From positions 1 to 45,365 of the forward strand of contig JAQCCM010000013.1 in the NCBI GenBank assembly GCA_027621175.1: 45,365 bases of DNA, in the 5' to 3' direction. The notes beneath the pieces were generated by a model. That model was not told the DNA's origin, ran no database searches, and saw only the letters and a list, made by a program, of their open reading frames with translations. Source of the DNA: Bacteroidota bacterium. GTDB lineage: Bacteria > Bacteroidota > Bacteroidia > Flavobacteriales > Flavobacteriaceae. The stretch's first letter is position 1; each line of letters opens with the position of its first letter. Below, piece by piece: positions 7,886 through 14,569 of the stretch. Both the position numbers and the translations under genes were made by a program.

Positions 7886-8890
7886 ATGACCAAATGGAGA
7901 AAAGCATTATTTCCACTTCAAATTGTCTTTGCAGGAGCAGTTTTCTTGCGTAAAAATCTTTATAAGAAGGGTGTTTTTTCACGCTACACGGCAGCAGTTC
8001 CTGTTATTGTTGTGGGGAATATTTCCACAGGCGGCACCGGAAAAACCCCTATGGTCGATTATTTACTTGCCAAATTTTCCAAGAAATACCGACTAGCTGT
8101 TCTCAGTCGTGGCTATGGACGAAGCTCAAAGGGTTATGTTGCTGTTACGTCAAATGCTACTGCCAGTGTAGTTGGAGATGAGCCCAAAATGCTTGCTCAA
8201 AAGCACCCAAACGTAGCGATATCTGTATGTGAACATCGGCCCAATGGACTTGTTCAAATGCTGGAAGACCATCCTAAAATTGATGCCTTTTTCTTAGATG
8301 ATGCGCTTCAACATTTACGCTTAAAACCGTCTTTTAAAATAGTACTCACCACCTTTCAAGAGCCTTGGTTTTCGGATGCCTTGCTCCCCGTTGGAAATTT
8401 ACGTGAACCTGCTTCGGCAGCCCAACAAGCTAATGTGGTTGTAGTGACCAAATGCCCCGTAACATTGCCCGAAGAAACCAAAAAGATTTACGCAGCCAAA
8501 CTAGGTGTGTTGCCAACCCAGCAATTATTTTTTACAACCCTCGATTATGACACTAAAGTTCGTGGCGCAGCTGAAATGCCTTTGGAAGAATTTATTAAAA
8601 ACCCTTTTATATTGCTCACAGGTATTGCCAATCCAAGTACATTATGCGCTTTTTTGGATGAAAAAAAAGCAACCTACACACATCAGTCTTTCGCAGACCA
8701 CCATGTGTTTACAAAAGCCGAAGTAGAAACGTTACAAAAAAGTAACATTCCCATTTTGACAACAGAAAAAGATGCAGTACGTCTTACGCCCTATAACGTT
8801 CCACAACTATATTCGTTGGGTGTTCGTGTTCGGTTTTTGGATGGTGAAAAGAGCTTTTTAGCGGCAGTCGCTAGTGCAATTGAAAACTAA
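7886..8890 (+). CDS. lpxK: tetraacyldisaccharide 4'-kinase
   Basis: Membrane-associated kinase of the lipid A (Raetz) pathway that phosphorylates the 4' position of the disaccharide precursor to give lipid IVA. The 334-residue protein begins with a hydrophobic, basic N-terminal helix, followed by the unusual Walker A GNISTGGTGKTPM near residues 47-59, then SRGYGR near 80 and the FFLDDALQH segment near 133-141 (DDxxQH motif). TEKDAVRLTP near the end is also family-typical. Its presence confirms a Gram-negative outer membrane. The frame is open from 7817, but the lpxK alignment and the promoter box support ATG 7886. Its stop codon directly abuts the stop of lipA on the other strand. Confidence 0.93.
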   Translation: MTKWRKALFPLQIVFAGAVFLRKNLYKKGVFSRYTAAVPVIVVGNISTGGTGKTPMVDYLLAKFSKKYRLAVLSRGYGRSSKGYVAVTSNATASVVGDEPKMLAQKHPNVAISVCEHRPNGLVQMLEDHPKIDAFFLDDALQHLRLKPSFKIVLTTFQEPWFSDALLPVGNLREPASAAQQANVVVVTKCPVTLPEETKKIYAAKLGVLPTQQLFFTTLDYDTKVRGAAEMPLEEFIKNPFILLTGIANPSTLCAFLDEKKATYTHQSFADHHVFTKAEVETLQKSNIPILTTEKDAVRLTPYNVPQLYSLGVRVRFLDGEKSFLAAVASAIEN

Positions 8891-9766
8891 TTACAAAACA
8901 TGCTTATGCGCTTTATACGAAGAACGCACCAGCGCGCCACTTTCCACGTGGCGAAAGCCCATTTTCTTACCTAAAACCTCGTACTTTTTAAATTGTTCTG
9001 GGGTGATAAATTCAGCTACAGGCAAATGTTTTTTAGAGGGTTGCAAATACTGACCAAGTGTGATAATATCCACATTTGCATTGCGTAAATCTTCCATAGA
9101 AGCAATGACTTCGTTTTCGGTTTCACCCAAACCAAGCATCAAGCCAGATTTGGTGCGATGAACACCTTCTTGCTTTAGGTAACGGAGCACTTCTAAACTT
9201 CTGTCGTATTTGGCTTGAATGCGTACTTCACGCGTTAGCCTACGCACGGTTTCCATGTTGTGTGAAACTACTTCTGGCGCAACGGTAACGATACGATCGA
9301 GCAGGTCTTCTCTCCCTTGAAAATCTGGAATAAGCGTTTCAAGCGTTGTATTTGGATTCATACGTCGGATGGCCTGTACGGTTTCGACCCAAATAATAGT
9401 ACCTTGATCGGGTAAATCGTCACGGTCAACGGATGTGATTACCGCATGTTTGATACCCATGATTTTAATAGAACGCCCCACTTTTTCGGGTTCTGCCCAA
9501 TCAACGGTGTCTGGACGACCTGTTTGTACGCCACAAAATCCACACGAACGCGTACAGATGTTTCCTAAAATCATAAACGTTGCTGTTCCTTCACCCCAAC
9601 ATTCGCCCATATTGGGACAACTTCCTGAGGTGCAAATGGTATGCAGTTCGTACTTATCAACCAATCCTCGAAGCTCCGTATATTTTTTACCTGTTGGTAA
9701 TTTTACACGTAACCATTTCGGTTTGGGTGCTCGTACAGGTGCGGTAGTGGTAACAGTATCAGACAT
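8891..9766 (-). CDS. lipA: lipoyl synthase
   Basis: Radical-SAM enzyme that inserts two sulfurs into octanoyl groups on the lipoyl domains of pyruvate and 2-oxoglutarate dehydrogenases and the glycine cleavage H protein. Both iron-sulfur motifs are intact: the auxiliary cluster CTSGSCPNMGEC (C-x4-C-x5-C) near residues 45-56 and the SAM cluster CTRSCGFC near 71-78. GLGETENEV and the C-terminal LVRSSYKA, with the serine that ligates the auxiliary cluster, are present. Length (291) is normal. The upstream NRAMP-like gene ends at 9808, and a promoter for lipA sits in the gap and the end of that gene. Confidence 0.97.
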   Translation of the reverse strand: MSDTVTTTAPVRAPKPKWLRVKLPTGKKYTELRGLVDKYELHTICTSGSCPNMGECWGEGTATFMILGNICTRSCGFCGVQTGRPDTVDWAEPEKVGRSIKIMGIKHAVITSVDRDDLPDQGTIIWVETVQAIRRMNPNTTLETLIPDFQGREDLLDRIVTVAPEVVSHNMETVRRLTREVRIQAKYDRSLEVLRYLKQEGVHRTKSGLMLGLGETENEVIASMEDLRNANVDIITLGQYLQPSKKHLPVAEFITPEQFKKYEVLGKKMGFRHVESGALVRSSYKAHKHVL

Positions 9767-9783
9767 TCAGCAATTTTAGTTCA

Positions 9784-9811
9784 CAAATTTACAAAACAAA
9801 AACGGTATCAA
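9784..9811 (-). promoter_or_regulatory. promoter of lipA
   Basis: On the minus strand a TTG (9811-9809), 17 bases, then TAAATTTG (9791-9784) matches the Bacteroidota -33/-7 pattern. It gives a leader of about 13 bases. It overlaps the last codons of the upstream transporter gene. Confidence 0.6.
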
Positions 9812-11016
9812 AAAAGAACTGTAAGATAGGTAATGCCAAACCCTACCAAAAATAAAATTCCTAACACACTAGCTATGCGAAGCCATTTTTTTGGGCGATT
9901 TTTTTCAGGCATATGATTACTTGTAACCAAGGCTAAATTTGCAGCGGCATAAAAAGGGGCTGTCAAAAAGGAAAGGATTGTTGCAATTTGTACAAGCAAT
10001 CCCATTTCGGCAGCAAAAACTAAAAAAATAAGACAAGTGCCGACCGTTAAAATCAGCATCCACGTAAGTTGGTTGTTGGCATATTTCCCCTCAAGGAGTT
10101 TTGTGGTGTGCGCCATAACTCGCGGCGAAGCATCTAGAGTGGTTAGGGTGGTGCTAAACATGGTGGTAAGTGCCGCAATAGCAATAATCACAAACCACTC
10201 ACTTCCCATAAGTGAGGTGTATAATCCAATTAGTTGACCAGCAAAAGTTGCCCCACTAGAAGAAAAAGAAATACCAGAGTCAAACATTACCGTTGTACCT
10301 AATACAATAAAACAAAGTCCCAAAAACAAGGTTACACCATATCCGATATTAAAATCAAAAAGGGATGATTTTAGTGTTGTTTTAGGATTGATTTTTTTCT
10401 TTTCAAGTGCCCAAAGCGAATGCCATATCGAAATATCTAAAGGTCCGGGCATCCAGCCCATAAAGGCAATAAGAAACACCCATTCAGCAGAAGTTACGGG
10501 CAAAACTTGTGTAAAATTCAGATTGGGTTTTAGTCCAAGGGCAAATAGCACAGCAATTAATGTACTGATGCTAAGAACAAGTACAATGATTTTCATGCTT
10601 TTATCCAGCCAGCTATATTTCCCACGCCAAAGCATAGCAAAACACAATAGTGCTACCATAACAGACATCATAGCTGAGGATTCAATGCCCAAAAGGCGTG
10701 CTGCGATTCCAGCAGTAACCGCCGTTACCGCCGCCTGAATGGTAAACATGGTGCCTAAATTGAGGATGTAATACACAATTAAAACACCCTTCCCCATACG
10801 ACGATAGCCTTCCAACAAACTTTCTCCTGTAGCCAACGCATAGCGTGGTCCAAATTGGAAAAAGGGGTATTTTACTAGGTTTACCAAAATGAGTGCCCAA
10901 ACCAGTCCAAGACCAAAATCAGCCCCTGCACGGGTAGATTGTACCAAATGCGAAACGCCAATCGCTGCGCCCGCAAAAAGTAACCCTGGTCCTAATCGTC
11001 TAAAAGCAGCTATCAA
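9808..11016 (-). CDS. NRAMP-family transporter with non-canonical metal-site motifs
   Basis: A 402-residue inner-membrane protein with about 11 predicted hydrophobic helices and the NRAMP fold. It starts with the family segment RRLGPGLLFAGAAIG. Classical Mn/Fe transporters carry DPGN in helix 1 and MPH in helix 6; here the helix-1 stretch reads GVSHLVQSTRAG and the helix-6 region GWMPGPLDISIWHS, so the usual Asp, Asn and Met ligands are not in place. It is therefore probably a divergent NRAMP-related protein, and its substrate (Mg, another divalent ion, or something else) cannot be told from sequence. It starts one base after the ECF sigma factor stop, in the same transcription unit. Confidence 0.82.
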   Translation of the reverse strand: MIAAFRRLGPGLLFAGAAIGVSHLVQSTRAGADFGLGLVWALILVNLVKYPFFQFGPRYALATGESLLEGYRRMGKGVLIVYYILNLGTMFTIQAAVTAVTAGIAARLLGIESSAMMSVMVALLCFAMLWRGKYSWLDKSMKIIVLVLSISTLIAVLFALGLKPNLNFTQVLPVTSAEWVFLIAFMGWMPGPLDISIWHSLWALEKKKINPKTTLKSSLFDFNIGYGVTLFLGLCFIVLGTTVMFDSGISFSSSGATFAGQLIGLYTSLMGSEWFVIIAIAALTTMFSTTLTTLDASPRVMAHTTKLLEGKYANNQLTWMLILTVGTCLIFLVFAAEMGLLVQIATILSFLTAPFYAAANLALVTSNHMPEKNRPKKWLRIASVLGILFLVGFGITYLTVLF

Positions 11017-11017
11017 T

Positions 11018-11578
11018 CTAGATGTTTTGAGTTCCTAAAATTTCTGCTAAAAGTTTTCGCGCGCGCATTAGTTTTACCTTAACTGTACTTTCACTACTGT
11101 CTAATTTTTTCGCCATTTGCTTAATGCTAAGTTCCTGTAAGTATTTAAGTTGGATCACTTCCCTGTAGTGTGGTTTTAGTGTTTTGATATTGTTTAGCAA
11201 GGTTTCTAGACGTTGTTTTCGAATTAAATCGTCTTCTGGATCGGGTGCATTGTCAGCGATATTTTGTGCTACTTCTTGATTTGCTTCTGTGGTAACAGTT
11301 GGGAGTGTTTTTTTTCGTAACTGATCTATATGCAGGTTTTTGGCTATGGTTGTTAGCCAAGTCTTAAAGCCGTAGTCTGGATTATAGGTGTTGATTTTCT
11401 CAAAAGCTTTTCCAAAACACCGAATGGTAAGTTCTTCTGCTTCGTTTTCATTTTGGGTGCGTTGCAGCATAAACCCAAGTACGTCATTCCAAAAAAGTTC
11501 TAATAAAAATCGAAAGGCATGTTGATCTCCTCGCTGAGCCAACGCAATTTTTTTGTCAAGTGACGCAGGTTTTGCCAC
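11018..11578 (-). CDS. RNA polymerase sigma factor, ECF family
   Basis: A 186-residue sigma-70-family protein with only regions 2 and 4, the ECF layout. Region 2 is at about 25-95 (ending FKTWLTTIAKNLHIDQLRKK), followed by an acidic linker, and region 4 at about 125-180 contains the helix-turn-helix LSIKQMAKKLDSSESTVKVKLMRAR. No classical FecR or zinc-binding anti-sigma gene adjoins it. It sits between a 69-residue Cys-rich membrane protein (three bases upstream) and the NRAMP-like transporter (one base downstream), so the three are probably expressed together. The signal it answers is unknown; metal or redox stress is a guess from context. Confidence 0.9.
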   Translation of the reverse strand: MAKPASLDKKIALAQRGDQHAFRFLLELFWNDVLGFMLQRTQNENEAEELTIRCFGKAFEKINTYNPDYGFKTWLTTIAKNLHIDQLRKKTLPTVTTEANQEVAQNIADNAPDPEDDLIRKQRLETLLNNIKTLKPHYREVIQLKYLQELSIKQMAKKLDSSESTVKVKLMRARKLLAEILGTQNI

Positions 11579-11581
11579 GGT

Positions 11582-11791
11582 TTAGTTGTGTTCGGGTTTA
11601 GGTAGGTCGCAATCGGTTTGTTGATTAGGCAGTTTTCCGCATAGACTACAAGCTTCGCCTTCTTTGTTCAGAAATGGACTTTGACTGGCGCAAGTTCCTG
11701 CAAACTCTCCTCCTTTTTTTGCCCATATTTTAATGGCAATTCCAGCAAAAGCTAAGGCTAACAGTATGAGGGTAATAATAAAGAGTTCCAT
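11582..11791 (-). CDS. small single-pass membrane protein with a four-cysteine tail
   Basis: A 69-residue protein: one N-terminal membrane helix (about residues 3-22), then a polar tail with cysteines spaced C-x13-C-x2-C-x9-C in the segment starting GTCASQSPFLNKEG. Similar short proteins annotated only as membrane or secreted proteins are common in Bacteroidota. The cysteines could bind a metal or form disulfides. It lies directly upstream of the ECF sigma gene and downstream of murB. A near-consensus promoter box (TATTTTTA) ends four bases before the ATG. Function unknown; a sensor or anti-sigma-like role is conceivable but unsupported. Confidence 0.75.
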   Translation of the reverse strand: MELFIITLILLALAFAGIAIKIWAKKGGEFAGTCASQSPFLNKEGEACSLCGKLPNQQTDCDLPKPEHN

Positions 11792-11811
11792 GGAATAAAA
11801 ATAGCTAAAAA

Positions 11812-12828
11812 TTAATTGATAAGATTTACTTCGGGTTCTAATTCAATATCAAATTTTGACAACACAGCGGCCATAACCCGTTGTGCGTGTTCCCATAGTT
11901 CAGTTCCAGTAGCCGCTCCATAATTTACCAACACCAACGCTTGATTTTTGTGCATGCCTACATTTCCAAAAACTTTCCCTTTAAATCCTGTTTGCTCAAT
12001 AAGCCAGCCCGCAGGAATTTTAGTAAAGTTCTTATCAATAGTGTATGCTGGCATACTGGGGAACTCCTCAGCCATTTGAGTTGCTTTGGATTTTAATACG
12101 ATTGGATTTTTAAAGAAACTTCCCGCATTGCCTAGCTTGGTAGGATCCGGGAGTTTTGCGCTTCGAATTCGGATGACGGCTCTAGCGACATCATCTATGG
12201 TTGGTGCTATAACTCCCATTTCGTCAAGTGTTTGGGAAATGCCTCCGTATTCCAAATGAAGTTTATGGTTTGATTTTGTAAGTGATAAGCGCAAGGTGGT
12301 AATTACATATTCGTCTTTTAGTTCATTTTTAAAAACCGAATCACGATAGCCAAAGGCGCAGTCTTCTGCCTTAAAGATTTTTGAATCCCCTGTTTTTCTG
12401 CCAATAGCTATAGCATTGTAAAACACATCACTCAACTCAACACCATAGGCTCCAATGTTTTGAATGGGCGCAGCGCCTACAAGTCCTGGAATAAGGCTAA
12501 GATTTTCAATACCACCCAAATTATTCACGATACTCCACATCACCAAATCGTGCCAAACCACGCCTGCACCAGCTGATACGATAGCAGCTTGATCATTTTC
12601 TTCCACGATGCGGATCCCTGGAATAGAGATTTTAATTACAGGTCTAGATAAATGTTGTAGTAACAACACATTACTTCCACCACCTAAAATTAGCGCGTTC
12701 TCAAAACGGGGATCTTTAAGTACTTCTTGCAACGCCAAACTAGACGTAACTTCTGTAAAAAGCGGCGCATCAACAGCAAGGCCAAAGGTGTTGAATTCCG
12801 CTAAAGAGATCTGGTTTTTAACTTCCAT
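11812..12828 (-). CDS. murB: UDP-N-acetylmuramate dehydrogenase
   Basis: Cytosolic FAD enzyme that reduces UDP-GlcNAc-enolpyruvate to UDP-MurNAc with NADPH, the second committed step of peptidoglycan synthesis. The 338-residue protein has the FAD-binding segment LILGGGSNVLLL near residue 45, the IPGLVGAAPIQNIGAYG motif near 113-129, and AGSFFKNP near 233 with the catalytic serine. The C-terminal extension marks a type I MurB as in E. coli. Its start overlaps the end of the aminotransferase gene by 11 bases, so the two are probably coupled. Confidence 0.96.
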   Translation of the reverse strand: MEVKNQISLAEFNTFGLAVDAPLFTEVTSSLALQEVLKDPRFENALILGGGSNVLLLQHLSRPVIKISIPGIRIVEENDQAAIVSAGAGVVWHDLVMWSIVNNLGGIENLSLIPGLVGAAPIQNIGAYGVELSDVFYNAIAIGRKTGDSKIFKAEDCAFGYRDSVFKNELKDEYVITTLRLSLTKSNHKLHLEYGGISQTLDEMGVIAPTIDDVARAVIRIRSAKLPDPTKLGNAGSFFKNPIVLKSKATQMAEEFPSMPAYTIDKNFTKIPAGWLIEQTGFKGKVFGNVGMHKNQALVLVNYGAATGTELWEHAQRVMAAVLSKFDIELEPEVNLIN

Positions 12829-14023
12829 GCCCTTGACTGATGTAGGTGGCTAAGCCTAATTTTAGTAATTCTAGCGCTCTTTTGAGCTTATCAACATGAA
12901 GTACAAAAGCAATTCGAATCATGTCTTTACCTGAAATATCACCCGAGAAAAACCCGTTTGCAGGCGCTACCATAAGTGTTTCGTTGTTATCTTCAAAAGA
13001 TTCAAGCATCCATTTGGCAAAATGATCGCTATCTGAAATAGGAAGGCGTACCAAACAATAAAATGCACCTTTGGGTGGAGCTACCTCAACACCTTCAATA
13101 GCGTTCAGGCATTTCATGGCTGTTTCTCTTCTCTTATAATATTCCGCAACGGCATCTGTAAGGTATTGTTGCGGTTCTTCAAGTGCCGCTTCACAAGCGT
13201 GAAGTGCAATTGTTGGCGGACAAAGCCTAGATTGTGCAAATTTTAACGCAGCGTGCGTAATTTCCTTGTTTTTTGTTATTAAGCAGCCTATACGTGCACC
13301 GCACATACTATATCTTTTCGACATAGAATCTATCAAAACGGCATGTTGTTCGAGCCCTTCAAATTGTAATACGGATGTGTGGGTATTGCCATCGTAAACA
13401 AACTCCCTGTAGACCTCATCAACGATAAAAAAGATATCGTGTTTTAGCGCTAGCTGAGCCAATGCCTCAAGTTCGGATTTGGTATATACATAACCCGAGG
13501 GATTGTTGGGGTTACAAATAAAAAGCGCACGTGTTTTGGCTGTAATTGCAGCCTCAATTTTTTCAATTGAAGGCAAAGCAAATTGACTTTCAAAATCCGA
13601 GGGAATTCCAATAACACTAACACCACAAGCAGCGGCAAAGGTTTCATAGTTGGCATAAAAAGGTTCTGGAATAATAAGTTCATCGCCTTCGTTTGTGATA
13701 CAATCAAGCGCCATAATAATTGCCTCACTTGCGCCTGTCGTAACCAAAATATCATCTGCATTAACATCAATATCGTGTTGTTTGTAGTAAGCCGCTAATT
13801 TATCACGAAAAGATTGCGTTCCCTCTGAAGGTCCGTATGCAATTACAGTTTCCTTGTACGATTTTATGGCCTCTAAAGCCTTATCGGGGCTTGGTAAATC
13901 GGGTTGTCCTATATTAAGGTGATAAACTTCCACGCCTCGTTGCTTTGCAAGTGTAGCTTGACGTGCTAGTTTACGAATGGGTGAGGTGGGTAAATTGGCT
14001 CCCTTGCGTGAGATATTAGGCAT
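12818..14023 (-). CDS. PLP-dependent aminotransferase, aspartate aminotransferase family (class I)
   Basis: A 401-residue fold-type I aminotransferase. Seen are the N-terminal NIGQPDLPSP, TTGASEAI near residue 90, the substrate-binding NPNNPSGYVY near 167, IVDEVYREFVYDG near 196, and the PLP-lysine motif SMSKRYSMCGARIG near 232. The family members closest in motif are aspartate/tyrosine-type bacterial Iγ aminotransferases, so oxaloacetate or 2-oxoglutarate are likely keto substrates; the exact donor is not resolvable. The frame opens at 14047, but ATG 14023 (MPNISRKGANLPTSP) fits the family N-terminus. It heads the leftward run with murB, the small membrane protein, sigma factor and transporter. 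Confidence 0.9.
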   Translation of the reverse strand: MPNISRKGANLPTSPIRKLARQATLAKQRGVEVYHLNIGQPDLPSPDKALEAIKSYKETVIAYGPSEGTQSFRDKLAAYYKQHDIDVNADDILVTTGASEAIIMALDCITNEGDELIIPEPFYANYETFAAACGVSVIGIPSDFESQFALPSIEKIEAAITAKTRALFICNPNNPSGYVYTKSELEALAQLALKHDIFFIVDEVYREFVYDGNTHTSVLQFEGLEQHAVLIDSMSKRYSMCGARIGCLITKNKEITHAALKFAQSRLCPPTIALHACEAALEEPQQYLTDAVAEYYKRRETAMKCLNAIEGVEVAPPKGAFYCLVRLPISDSDHFAKWMLESFEDNNETLMVAPANGFFSGDISGKDMIRIAFVLHVDKLKRALELLKLGLATYISQGHGS

Positions 14024-14080
14024 GGACAAATTATAATTTGCCTGCAAAGATGCAAAAAAATGAGCGTGTTTGTTGCGGTT

Positions 14081-14461
14081 TTATTCTTTGACTTCTAGGA
14101 CTTCGCCTTTAATTTTTAGCGCTACCATTCCATTTGAGGCATTCGAGGCTACTGTTATGGTTTTCCGAATGGGTCCAACACGTTCGGTATCGTACTTCAC
14201 TTCTATGACATCAGATGCTCCAGGTGCAACAGGACCAGATGGTTTTTTGGGTATGGTACACCCACAAGACGAGCGTACTTGCGTGATTTCTAAATCTGCA
14301 GTGCCTGTATTCGTGAATTTAAATTGGCGAACGCCATCGTCTCCTTTGTTTATTGTGCCATAATCTACAACCAATGAGTCAAAAGTAATGGTTGCAACTT
14401 CTTGTGCCACAGTATAATAACCTAAGCTTAAAAAGAGAACGGATAGAAATATTTTTTTCAT
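14081..14461 (-). CDS. DUF1573 domain protein, exported
   Basis: A 126-residue protein with a signal peptide (about residues 1-19, ending in TVAQ) and one DUF1573 domain, an Ig-like beta sandwich found in many secreted Bacteroidota proteins. Typical motifs are DYGTINKGDDGVRQFKFTNTG and VRSSCGCTIP with the CGC pair, ending in a KIKGEV strand. The family function is unknown. It is divergent from valS and separated from the aminotransferase by 57 bases. Confidence 0.88.
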   Translation of the reverse strand: MKKIFLSVLFLSLGYYTVAQEVATITFDSLVVDYGTINKGDDGVRQFKFTNTGTADLEITQVRSSCGCTIPKKPSGPVAPGASDVIEVKYDTERVGPIRKTITVASNASNGMVALKIKGEVLEVKE

Positions 14462-14506
14462 GACTTTTAATTTGGTTTACTAAATTACACATTCTTATGA
14501 ACTGAG

Positions 14507-14514
14507 CAAAATTA
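14507..14514 (-). promoter_or_regulatory. -7 promoter box of the DUF1573 gene
   Basis: TAATTTTG on the minus strand, 45 bases before the ATG at 14461, in the gap shared with the divergent valS promoter. Confidence 0.45.
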
Positions 14515-14541
14515 GGTCTTTCAATTTTACCATCCGATGCC

Positions 14542-14549
14542 TACATTTG
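14542..14549 (+). promoter_or_regulatory. -7 promoter box of valS
   Basis: TACATTTG lies inside the longer open frame beginning at 14537. Transcription would start near 14554, downstream of that ATG, so translation must use ATG 14570. Confidence 0.55.
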
Positions 14550-14569
14550 CGCTTATTAACGCATCTTAT

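Noticed and set aside
10388-10738. 116-codon open frame opposite the NRAMP-like gene
   Set aside because: Shadow of a hydrophobic membrane protein on the other strand, with no family signature.
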